The position numbers and the translations under genes were made by a program. Below, one piece after another: positions 36,173-49,100 of a DNA stretch of 64,000 bases. Within the stretch, counting starts at the first letter, position 1. The number at the start of each line of letters is the position of its first letter. The notes under the pieces are model-generated. The model was not told where the DNA came from and searched no databases. It saw nothing but the letters and a program-made list of their open reading frames with translations. The stretch comes from Echinococcus granulosus (lineage: Eukaryota > Platyhelminthes > Cestoda > Cyclophyllidea > Taeniidae): contig NW_020170410.1 in NCBI RefSeq assembly GCF_000524195.1, positions 118,592 through 182,591 of the forward strand, read 5' to 3'.

Positions 36173-37102
36173 GTGCTTACAAATATTGCCTTCGTGATAA
36201 ACGGGTATGAAATCAGAAGTGTTCTCTGACTTAAAAATGCTGAATTCATAAAAGCGCAAGCCGCCGTCTGCTAAACATTTGCTAGATTTTTATAAAAGGA
36301 GGTCAAAATACATTCGTGTTGGCTGATGGATTATAAATGAAATCATCCGGGAAAAAACAACTCACTTCACCTTTTAGCCTTTAATTAGAGAGTTGCAGAC
36401 TAAGTGGTGTTAGATTGCACGTTTCCTGACATATAAAGGTAGCACATTTTTCTAATGATTTCTAACAAGAGTGCACCTAAGCGTCAGTAATGGAACATTG
36501 TCAGCGCAGCCGCATATAAAATGGAAAGCAAAAATATGAATTGCTTGCAAATTTCAAAAGAATGTTCATAAAATAAAAAAACTCTTAGACGTTGCGACAG
36601 TACCACTACAATAATTTTCTTTGTGAAACATATAATCAACAAACAGCTAGGCTTTAGTTTTTAATTGTTTTTAAAAGGCTTACAACACAATTTCAATTCG
36701 AGACTAACTTGTTTATGCCTAGTTGGAAATATCATGACCACCCTGTCATNNNNNNNNNNNNNNNNNNNNNNNNNNNNNNNNNNNNNNNNNNNNNNNNNNN
36801 NNNNNNNNNNNNNNNNNNNNNNNNNNNNNNNNNNNNNNNNNNNNNNNNNCATTTCACTAGACCTTCATTAAGGATGTCTATTTTAAATATATTGGGCTAG
36901 GGTATGAAGTCATTTTCTAGTTTACAAAAACAAAATCAAACAACTGTCAGAAAGTGATCAGACAAATCTTTGCAGACTAAATAAGCTAATATCATCCTGC
37001 AAAAAATGTCGCGATTCTGCAAAACAGGAGGAATTCATATACGACACCCTTCCACTGTTTAATGAGGTATAGTCAACGTCTTCTATATCATAATCTTCTC
37101 AG
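36173..37102. other. Spacer containing an assembly gap
   Basis: A run of 100 N occupies 36750-36849, the customary size for a gap of unknown length. The first exon or exons of WDFY3, including the start codon, were not found in the readable part and may lie in the gap or upstream. Confidence 0.7.
36750..36849. other. Assembly gap (100 N)
   Basis: Exactly 100 consecutive N. True gap length and content are unknown. Confidence 0.99.
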
Positions 37103-40100
37103 ATTTTTTACTCCTCTACCTTCCAAGACATCTTTGAATACTTTTCCGATGTCCACATTTTTTGTGCATTTGTGTCGAGTCTATTTGTGAAGGAGATACG
37201 GATTCGTGCCATAGATCAAACTTCAGGTCTGGTTACCCGCATTCTCACACTTTTATAGAGGATGGAAGTAAATTAATAGCAGATTTTCTTGAAGATGGGC
37301 TTTCGGATTCTCTGGGGCTTATTGAAGCTTCCACGTCTCCTCCATTTAGCCAAGTGCCGATTGGCAATCTTCTCCTTCTCACGCTGGAGAAACTATCTTG
37401 CAGTGCAAGCCTTCTGGAATGCATGTCTGCAGCCGGCGTCCCGTCAACCCTTGTAAAATGTCTCTATATCTTTCTTGACTTGCCTGCTGTTTCAAATCCA
37501 GATGCTCTAAAGGATAGAATGCATTTACAGCATAAATTCACCCAGGTAGGAAATATCTAACGCTAATTAGCGTCTGTTGTAGCTCTTGCAGCATGTTTGT
37601 CTATCCTCGGTAGCTGTTGAAGAAATGACCAGTACTGATGCCTTACGACACCTTCTCAGTGCAGCGGTGGATCCCTGTCAGTCTGCAAACGCCTTTTGGC
37701 GCAAGAGCAGTTGCACGATTCTTACCACTCTGGCGCAGAACTGTTTGACACCACACGTAGTCCAGTACATTCACGGTGAGTTATCTTGCTATTTCCCTTG
37801 CTGTAGTCTTCGGTGTCTGTGTCGGGGTATCTTCAGATTTGCCTTTTCAGATGCCGGATGCATTACCGATTATGTGGAGCGTTTGAAGCAAATACAGCTC
37901 CCCAAAGCCGATTCCATAGAAGCGTTTATATCTCTCTTTCAAATATTGTCTGAATCCTCCTCGACAACTTCGCAACTACTGGATGACTTCCATGCTGCCG
38001 GTGGTTATAATATAATCACTGATTACTTGCTTAAGTGGGTTTGTTTTTACTGCTGTCTGCATTAACAGTATTTGATGTAATGTTAGAGCAAGTGTGATGT
38101 GTCCGAGTATGCTCTATTTGCTTTTCTCTGAAAATTACTTCGGCTCCATCCGTTGAAAGGCAATACAAATATCATTTCCTTGATCCAAATTGTCACTAGT
38201 AAGTAGGCCAATTTCCCCCTTTCCCTATTTTAAATCCAACCTTAAAATTAACCCTTTATTTATCAGGATTATCTCAGATTTCGTTAAAATTAGAGTTGGG
38301 TCTGTATTTGCAAGAATAAGGTTAGATTATGCCCATTTATCTTGAGACCAAACTGACCATTTTACTTTTTCCCCATTAATTGTAGCAGGTGAAAATAGTT
38401 GCTCTTCAAGCAGTAAAAAACAGCAATAATATTATTGTCAACGCAATTGATTGGAAAACTCTGGAAGCAGTTAATTTTACGGAATTTATGTCGAGTTGTG
38501 TTTCCTGAAAGTGAATTCACGTTAAAACCAAGACATTCGTGTCCGATTTTATCTTTGGTCTCTTAACTGCTGACATAGTTATTTCACTTTGCCGACTGGT
38601 AATCCCGTAATAGCGATCCTAAACCATTGGGACCTTGGTGAGATTATCTAAATTTTTTCCCCGTAGATTAGTGATGTAGAGTGGGCTTTCTGTGTACCCC
38701 CCATCTCCCTTGGCCATGGTTACTACAGGGATGGGTAGGATAGCTAAGTACTTCTTTTGAACAACGATTATCTAATGAACTAATAAGCATCTAGATGGGT
38801 TATATCTGGTCCTCATCTCCTTCACTATGTTCTTCGCTCTTCAATTGGAAGCCACTTGGGCTTTATGGATCCCTTGGATACTCTAACATATTGGCTATTT
38901 AGCATTTCTCGAGAATACTTTCCAGTTTTATGGCAACCTTAATTGCGCATTATCGTTGTCGATGAAACTGTATTGATTGTTTCGTATTCAATTTATGATT
39001 ATCGGAGTTTGTAATTGATTATGTTTCCTATCTTAAATATCATTTTAATGGCAGTTTGTAATGGAATAACGCCTTAAACTGTGGTGCAAATTCATACTAT
39101 TGCTAGAGCTAAGGATGAGATTGTTAGTGAGACTCCTTACACCTTCTTACTTTGCAAACTACAAAAACGTCGGCAATTGTTGTTTGTCTTTGCTACAAAT
39201 AGTATTGTCATGCAATGTCAATTTGGGGCTAACAGTGTCCGCCATTTCCGTAAGACGACGTTAATTACTACATGGCTAACCTTTGTTGCGGTCTATCTTA
39301 TTTTGACAGTACTTTTAAGTCCTCCTTTATGAAATCTAATTTTACAAGTAAATAAATTAAATCTGAAATAACTGGTATCTTAGGTTATCCGTGGCTTTTC
39401 CATTGACAGGTCGAAAAGGTATCGCTGACATTATTCCTCTCTCCGCATCTGTTTGTTAGGCGTTTTTCCGTGTAAAAGAAAAAATCCACTCCCATTTACC
39501 CCCAACAAGAATGTATTATCACCATGGCATTTAATAAAAAATAGCAACGGAAATTAGGTAAAATTTATCAAATTTAGATGCTAGGTGAAGTGTTGGCAGT
39601 TTCTCACGAGTAGATTGTTTCTCAGGGAGTTCATTGCTTATTCTCTCCGCTATCCTGTTATTACTTTTGCCCTGCATAAAAATCCACCGTCCTAGGCATG
39701 TGAATAAAATTAACACCTAGCCTCTCCCATTTACTCGAAGTCCTAAAATTTCTTGCCGCATCCGCTTGGGTATTCGCATGTGTTCCTTCATGCACTTCTA
39801 GCATAATGCAACTGCATTCTAAACTCACCGTTGAGGTAGCGAACCTCCAAGTAGTTTGGTGTCTCATTAAAATGTGGAGCGTTTTCTGTCGGTCCTTATT
39901 TCAGTCCCGAATAAGTTCCCATTCTCAGTCGTCTCTTTGAAGAAAACTTTTGTCCCTCAAAATGACCTAGTTTTTCACTCTGAATTCGCAAACAACCAAT
40001 GAGTGGCTCGGGTTTCAACTATTTATTTCTTATCGTCATCCTGGCCAATGTTCAGCTCGTGGTTGGGGGAATTAGACTATGATGTAGCGAGGTGGCAGAT

Positions 40101-43100
40101 CAGGAGAAACGAAGTTGCGCTTTATTAGATGTAGAGAAGATAATGAAGTCACCCATTCTGTTATAAAACGAATAATAGGCTTACTCTCTTACACCTCCAT
40201 GTTGTTTTATTCACAAGAATTGTCAAAATTCCTATACTTTTGGGTCTTTCCGGTAAACTCATTCATTAAATCTGGGGGGCGTAGTACAACTTCATTTCTC
40301 CTACATTATTGGGAGATTTTAGCAGAAAAGACTCGTTCCTTTTAATTGAATGTTTTGATAATGGTTAATGGTGTACCCCTCCTGCCCTGGATCACTAGAG
40401 CGTCCAAAGTTTTATTATTGCCGTCGAGTTGATCAAACTTGACAAAAACTGCTTTATTGCGCGTCCCCCTATGTCCTCGCATTGTCGATGCAGATCCCCT
40501 TTAATAATGTAATACTGCCTTAGTTCACGGTAGAATGCGTTCAAAAAGTCTTTTATGCATCCACAAATGTGTTTTGCTCTTGGTTTCATTTATTGTCCCA
40601 TCCAAATGCACGGTAATGGATACTTTTGTGTAATTTCTGTTCCGGATTTTGGTTGCTGCCCTTTTGATGTATCCCATTTAGGTTCGCAATGTGGGTCACA
40701 CTAAGTGCCCTTTTTTATTACAATACGATAGGCCGCACTTTTGTAGCGCCGTAAGTCCTGAACACAAGGGAAGGCATATTGCTAACGCTAAAAATGTATT
40801 GTTAACGTACGGAAGTGCTAGCTCAGAGGCCGTATCGACCAACGGAAGTGCCAAGGCAGAGCTTGAAGTGCCAGCAACTTTATAATTTAAATAAACAAAT
40901 TAGTGATCTTTTGTTTGGACGGAAACTTAAGCGTGGTGCAACAGTAATTGTCAGAAATGGTGCATTCGTTGTCGGAGATGAGTTACATTTGCTGCATACT
41001 CTGTTTAACGTCGACAATCAGTCTTGTAACAGAAAACAGGTTAAATTTAGTATACCCACTTTATCAGTCCTCTTAATTGATTCCCTCAACATTGACACCT
41101 TGTCCATGCAAGCTTCATTTTTTGAATGCCTTCGAAACCGTCTCCGACTTCCATTGGGTATTGATCTCACAACAGTGCTTGGATAATGTGATGGCGACAT
41201 CTGCGCATTTCTGAAATCCCATCAAACCACTTTGCTCCTGTCATATCTGGCTTTGGGCCATAAAACATCTTTTCGCTTTGCTGGTCCAGCCATGATTTTG
41301 TTCGAACTCCTTATTATTAATAATTTTCTGCTTTTCTACCCAACCAAAACCAAGTGAAAATTATGTGCCACCTTCTTTGAGCCCCGAAGTTCTAAAATAA
41401 GGAGCGGAGTTTACGATAAATTCAAGCTTAGTCTGTGTGACATTTTTACTTCCGGATTGACAGACTTTGGGTGTTGCTGGTGTAGGTAAATGTGTATTCG
41501 TAAAATCAACACGTATGTCGCAGTTACACCGACGTGTTTATGTATCGGTTTTCGAGTTCACGTTACACACCGTGCTAGTGGGAGGAAAGCTAGCATTTCG
41601 GACCTTTTTTTGTAATCACTATCAACATGTCATTACGATATCACTTTATCACACTTTGGAACCGAAAACTGTGCTGGAATTGCCACACTACTGAAGACTA
41701 GATTTGTGATTTTTAAGTGTTTTTAGTTAATAGATTTCACGCAAAGATTGGCAAGGCAGGCATACAGCAAGCCTGCTATCGATACCAATGAATGGCACTC
41801 TTCTCATCTTTATTGTCTGCTCACCGCCTAGAAGAAATTGGAATCCCTTTGCCTCAGATGGTGGTCTAATGAATACGAGGAATTATTCCCAAACTAGATA
41901 AAATGTTTGCGTAGAAATAGTTTTAGCTGAGGGCTGGAATGAGGGTAAACACAAACCCAAACAGGCGCCTATTGCACCTTCGCCACGGTCAATAAAAAGT
42001 TGCGAAATGAAACGGCCGAAAGTTCAACTATTGAGCGTGGCATTTCTTAATGAAGCGCACACGATTCGCATGGAGTGCTTTAATAGTGCTAGTGACCTCA
42101 TAAGTCTTCGATTTCGCTTGCGCTGTAGTCCGGTGAAAAAGAGCAAGGACATTGAGTATCCCTCTTTCCGAAAATGCCGTAGACATTCATATGACGTAGG
42201 TCACGAATAAAGGTGGTGTTGGTGCGTTTTATCACTTCGTAGTGTGCATTATTCTCCTCAAAGGCAACTTTGATCGTCACGGGACTTCTCTGTTGTAGGG
42301 CCTAGTACACGGAGAGTCAAATTGCAATAGTCCAATGCTTCCGCTTCAATGCACATGCGCTAACTCCCATAAGGTGCCTATGTATTTAAGTTAATAGTTG
42401 GATGTAAAGTAGTTTCAATTGTGATAGTGGTTCTTAAATTTCGTGTAGCGTTGGACAAGGCAATTTGAACTAGATATCTGTAACCTCTTGGAGTTCGTTT
42501 ATCTCGTAGTGCAGCAGATGAATGTACTCATTTGTTGTATTTTGCCATTTCATGGGAATGTAATTTTAACTATGAATGACGTCCATAGTTTTCTGGTGAC
42601 TTATCTTTGAATAAATGAATGAAATGTAACATCTATTCCAATACCCTTTCTTATCTCTTCAGTATTTTTTTGGATAAACCTTTCCATCGAATTTATTGGT
42701 AGACTAGGGTTCTAGCCTTAATGCCAATGGAGAAGTATTTGATTGAACACTTCGGATCATTCCGAGAAAATGAAGTGGCTAAACTCACTGCCTAGTGAAT
42801 GGAGAATTAGAATTGTGACCTTGTCCTTTTTTTCAAAAGTACCTGCGATAAGAATTAAGCATTTCCTTTTCCATGAATTTAAACTGTTTGCGGTTTTCTT
42901 TTAAAGTAATCACACTACACTCCAATGTTACTAATGAGGATCCGTATAAGGTATTTTGCTTTTTGAAACTAACTGTGGTTGAGTTCGACTATTTTTTTCC
43001 CGGAAGAGGTATTTGGGATCCGGCCGGACATAAGTGTGGCACAGCCCAATCTATAGGAAGCCAAAATCTAGCGATAGTCTAACTACTTTTCGTCTCAATA

Positions 43101-46100
43101 TCATAGACAAATATATGGATGCAGTGTTCGTTTTCGATTGCAACTGCACTTCCCAACAGCTTGGAAATGCTTGAATCGTCTAGTCGTCACTAGCAACCTC
43201 CCCCACGTGATGAATCGCATTTGTATATATCTTCCACAACATGAAGTTAAGATATTTAGTGCTTTTATACTTTCTCCTGAAGTTTAATATAGTGTAAATC
43301 ACTCTCAATTTTGGATAAAATGGTATCAAATTCACGTTTTCAATGTATTTTTTAGGTGTTTGCCGTGTATTCTAATCTTTCATTGATATTCAGGTGGGCC
43401 CTTATGGTCAACAAAAGGCCTATCAGCTACCCCTCATTGTCATCCACTTTGAAAATATTACATTAGCAGATCATTATACATGAATTCCCCTACTTTGGTC
43501 AATTAAAGTTTTTGTATGAATGTTTCAAAGGACGGTGCACCATATCTTCTCAATCTTAGTGGCGGTTTCTCCGATGCTGGCTGGCAGTGAAGAAACCTAA
43601 AGAGTGAGCAAGGTGATGACATTTGCACTAGTGCTTTTTCTCAGTTCGCTGGAAGCCGAGTGACCGATTTTGCAACTCTCATGAAGTGGCTCTCTATCGC
43701 CGATAAGCGGTACTAATTAGTTTGCTCGAATTATGGTTTTGTGAATCCGTCGCGTATTTTTGCATTCAGACCCTTAATTCACTAAGGCTGCTTTAAGCAT
43801 TATCAGAAATGGAAAAGTAAAGAGAATTTGTCTTTGTACATGTGAGATCGAATGCATTTGCCAACTCCTGCAGAATTTGGTTTTATCCTTCAAACTCCCT
43901 CCGTCTACTCCAACGCTGGCATTAATACAGTAAGAAACGGCCCCAAAAGTACCTAGTTTAAAGCGGTGCTATACAGGACATTCTCAGTTCCCTCTTTTAA
44001 GTCCAATTGCTTCGCCACACTTCTCTTTTGCCAAAAAGTACAACGCAGTGATGAACGCCTTCATCCATAATCCTATTCTGAAATCATTCGGTAACATCCA
44101 GGAGAATCCTTCTAGCCAGTTCCTTTGATTTGACAGTCACACCTTTACCTTTGATTTTGCCTATACATCTTGAAGTTCCGGTGCTTTATTTTTCGCTGTA
44201 AGTGTTGCTCTAAAATGCGCATTAAGATAAAATGAATGGGTGAACAACCTTCTGTACTCTTCAACGGCACCTAAATTGATGCTTTCGACTACTCACTTTC
44301 TCTCCTTGCCGCCCAGGTACGAATTGGAGGAGGGTGAGGAAGCACACTTTTTTTGTCATCGCTTAACCCGCCTCCTGGGTGACCTCATCTACGTGGGCTC
44401 AAAAGAGTTGCGCGCGAAGAATAGCGCTATTGTGGAGGTTTTCCAACTGCCCGGTTTCCGACTCAACGTTCCTAAAGCCAAGGGTAAGTGTTAATCCGCT
44501 TCATCCTTTTCATTGAATTTATGACTAGGTTATGCGTCAGTAGGATACGGCTTACTATTTCTCTCAGCATTGGTGCCCTGCTTAAAGTGTCTCATCAAAA
44601 TCACTGCTTGATGAATAATATAAGCACGGTTCTAGTCATTATCAGCTGTAGACAAGTTTCATAAGATCGCAAGCTTTTCTTCAATTATTGACAACCATCA
44701 CTGTCAAAACTTTCTTGAATATAATACTGTTCTAATAGTGCTTCTGAATGTTATTAGACATGTGAAGGTAAAAGTGTTTTTATTATGACCATGAAGAAGG
44801 TCAAGAAGGTCAGTAGCTTTATAATACTGTTGTTAAGGTGGAGGTGCGAGGGACTGGAAAGGTCTGTACAGTGCTATGCACGACTAGAACAACTGTCTGT
44901 GTAATGTTTTCTAAATTTTGGTCATGACACCCTGTTTGTAGAACTTAAGTGCTCGGCTGTTAAATAAGGGATGTCGATTCCTTAACTTATCTTGAGTTTC
45001 GAGAATGTTATCCTGAAGCAGCAATCAGGACCGCAAAGTATGCACATGAAGTAAACTGTCCGAGGTAATCGCTTAATTGTGGTATTTATCGAAATCAGTC
45101 ATTTCTTCTTTTGACATAAAGCATGCCACCGTGAGTTACAAAATTCTTTTGAATTTTAACATTAACGCGTTCTTTAGTATCAAGTGTGTGCACAATTTCT
45201 GTCGAACTACATTAAGAACTTGTTTAAGGGCAAAGACTTGCCTTGAGCGGCTTCAGTAAAGTACTTACTGTTTGGGTCTTTACGGGCTTCAAAATCAGAT
45301 AAATATTAAATCCCTTCTTTAATTACACCGTGTTTATACGTTCAAACAATCCATAACATGATGTGAGTAGAAAAACATCAGACAGTTTTCTTATGGGAGA
45401 GTAAACTGGTAATTCGGCATACCTTAGCTGAATTTTCTGCGTTTCTCTACCCAAAACCAAGAAAAAGTTGTCTAAAGTTGCACGATATTCCTTTAGCAGT
45501 ATTCTTTCTCTTAATGAATACGAACGTGATAAAGTAATTAGAACTGGCATGTGAATAAGCAAGTTGAATTTCCAAGGTGTTGCTGTACGTGCTTTGTACT
45601 CAATGCCAGTGACTTTTCATGCCTCGTCGACCGTCCATTGGCAATTATCGTCAGAAATAGAGTCCCAAAACAACCACATAACTGCGAAATTTGTAATCAG
45701 AGCTTCCTGTTAATTTGACCGAACCACCTTCGACGTGTATGTTGTTGGGACTATTTCATGAAATGTTCTTGTGCCTCTGACCCTGTATTTTCTGGTCATG
45801 CCCATCTTCCGGTCGCGGTTGGTCGTGCGGTCTACTTGTACTTTTGCTCTTAAGGAAGTGATATTCCTGGAATACCTTCGCCCGTCTCCCCTACTTTAGT
45901 AATTCGCTTGAATAATCGTCTTTTATAAAGCTCTGTTGTTTCTATTCTGTAACGGTAGTAGTTCTTTTCATTTGTAATCGTGTACTTAAGTCATCAAGCT
46001 TGAAATGTCTTTTTGAACCAAAAGGTAATGGACTAGTTATTTGGAGCATGTGATTATGGAAAAGGTTTTGCCATTAGGGGTGTTGTACACGGGTAGCTTT

Positions 46101-49100
46101 CCACCACTTGTTCAATGTGTCTAGGCGTTATCGGTACCAAGTGATGATGGTTTTATGAATAAGTAAGATGGTTGCCAGGGTTTCCTAGCCTGTTAAGTTT
46201 GGCTTATTCAGTGATGTGCCCATTTCGTTGCAGAATCAATCCTTTCCCATTAACTGCTTTCTCACCTCTCTTCCGACCATTACTGCAATTGATGGAGCAG
46301 GTCTCATTGCGATTTAATGTTGTAATATTGCACCGCTGTAACCCACTGCCACGCAGAGGTCCTTGGGCTGCTGTTAACCCACTGTGTCCCTTGATTATAT
46401 CCTTGCAATCCTCAAATTCGCTTTAGTAAAGTAAGGGAAGGGTGACCATGAAAGTTATGTCAAGCAGCTGCGGTAAAATGCCATCACACCAACCGAGAGA
46501 GCAATAACAATGAAATCGGGATTTTATGGGTGTCGACCCTCGAGTTTGGCGCTTAAGGCAGTCATAGGGTTTATTTCAAATGGCAGTTTCTTGTGTGCAT
46601 CTGGTCTCTGGCTGGTCAAGTTTGCATCAGGTATGGTTACGATTTATTGTTTGAGGCTCTACGTAGAACACAAATGTAAAGTTAGAATGCTGGTTACCAT
46701 CATGAACAAGTACATTTACAATACACTATTTTCATTAATCTAATGCACATTTAGGGATTCACAAACCTTTGCTCAAAGGTTAAATCCGTAATGATTTGCA
46801 CTATTTCTTTTTCACAGTTGGAGCACTTTTTGTTTTTACAAGCCTACTAGCGACATGTTTAGATTTCCCGCATCCACTACCTTTTAGGGGAGGTTATACG
46901 AAATATTCGGGCGATTGACACATTGCAAGTGACTTTTGTGCAGGCGCGCTCCGCGTACCTCTGCAACGAGCTGTTGGAGCGTGTTCGGGACCTGTTTGAG
47001 CGCTCGCCGGGGAACTACTTTATCCTCGACAAGCATAATCTCATCAGCAGCATCACCGAGGTGATTGCCACCAAACCCGATTCAGTTCAGGTACTTAGTC
47101 ATCTTATTTTTATCTGTTTATCTTAAATTCCCATCTCTTGAAGCCCGCCTTTTTGTGCTGGAATTAGCCATTAAAACATTTACATCGTGTAGGAGCATGT
47201 GAATGTGAGCAGCACCATTAGAGTTGCGCGCTGCCTCCGAAAATGGATATAATATTCCATATAGGTCCGCACTTAGCTCATTTTTGCTTCATTGAGTTAT
47301 TCCCATTTCTGCTCTACTGAAACTCTCACTCCCCTAGATCGTGAGTAATATGGCGTTCGGGTCATTCTTTACGGTGCACATAAGGTACTGGAGTTTAGGA
47401 ACGTTAATACCATTATTAGACACACGCAACCCGTGCTCCTGAATCTCACGGAGGTATTCTACTTAGAGTATTACAGCTATCCATAGATATGCATGCAAGA
47501 CTCCACATAACTTGCCAGCTTGCAGATTTTCTTTGTTGAAAATCCTATTCTTTCGGTCCACCCCGGAGGTACGTAGTCGTAGCGCCCCATTTTCCCTCAT
47601 GAGCCATAAGGAACAAAGGGTCCACAACCATAACCATCATTGCAGCAATACATATCTTGTCTTTGAGTCGAAATTTTGCTGTTTAACTGCAAGGTGGGAA
47701 ATGAAGCAATCCGATGGATTTCTAACGCATCCAGTAGCTTTCCACTTTCACATTTGTTGATAAAATCACAGGATGTTCGTAAAGTTGCATTTAATTCAGC
47801 TGTAGAGTCGAAGCCTCCAACGAGCGTTTTTGGCACACATCGTTGCTCACAATTTTGAGTCGTTTAAAATCGCCTGTTCATCCTCGGGACTTTGCCATTT
47901 AGGAACGCGTTCAGCCTCTTAAACCCCCTTTTCCATTCCGATGCTGATGGTTCAGGCCATGCGTAGAATCGGCAGTTTTCACTGTAGTTATGTATGGCTG
48001 TTTTTTTTTCGATGTAGCCTTCGCGTTGTTTTCAACAAACCTATTTTTAAGATTCGGCGCAGTATTTTATTTCTTCAAATCCACTGAATTTAATTGCTAT
48101 GCCACCAGTTAAAAGTCAGTTGCGTCTGCAGTTTTACTTTTACTATTATATAGTTGCTCTTTGCTTGTAGACCACACGTCAATTTTTTACTCATTTAGGG
48201 AACATTCTTTGATGTGTTCGCCTCACTGATTGAACACCTCTGTTACGTACCGCTGCAGGAGATCAGTAGTGTTGCACTCTTGCTAAGAAACTGCAAGTAT
48301 GTTCAATGTACTTCCCGCCTACAATTTTTATACTCATGCGTTTTACAATCTCAATTTCTTCGTTTTGCTTTGCAGATATCCCACCTGTCTACAGTACGCC
48401 TTCTCCTGCCTACTTCGTCTGATCCTCACCTTTCCGACAATGAAGGAGTTCTATCGAAATGTCGGCATCCTGGAAGTTACTACACAACATTTAGAGAGAT
48501 GCACTGACACGATGTTTCGCTCCCCGGACGGTAGGTTGGGTGAGTTTTCGATAAAGTTTTGCCAGTATTTACTATGGTACATTTGGCCTTAGTCTGCTTT
48601 TGGATTGCTATTCTCTTGGTCATGGGACTACTTATTTGAGCTTAAAAATATAATTATTTTCTGATCAAACCAAAGAGTGGATTTCCAATAAAACTCGTGA
48701 TTTGATTGGCTGAATCTGAATGATGATGTGTTAAACACCGTTTCGTTTCCTCTCCCAGAATTGCTGGGTGACCATCACTACTTGGGACTTATTCTTCATC
48801 ACTCGAATGCGTATAATGGTTTGCCTTCTGTTTGTTTCATGATTTTACCCATATTCAATTATTCAAATTTCGTACTTATAAAAAAAGTGCCCATTTTAAT
48901 CAAACGTATTACTATGATGGCAACCACAAGTCTTAGGATTTTGCCTAGAGCAAGCAAATTTTAAAGTTAGCACTTTGTATGAAAAAAATAGGCTAAATGC
49001 TATTCCATCCTATTTTTTTCCTACTCCCATCATGTGATTTTGTTATGTGCTTATTATGGGAGCGTTCAGTTTATCATATTACCAGATTGCCATAACAACT

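Noticed and set aside
40815..41186. 123-codon open frame inside the large WDFY3 intron
   Set aside because: Open frames of this length are expected by chance in 64 kb of six-frame translation; no family match and no splice context.
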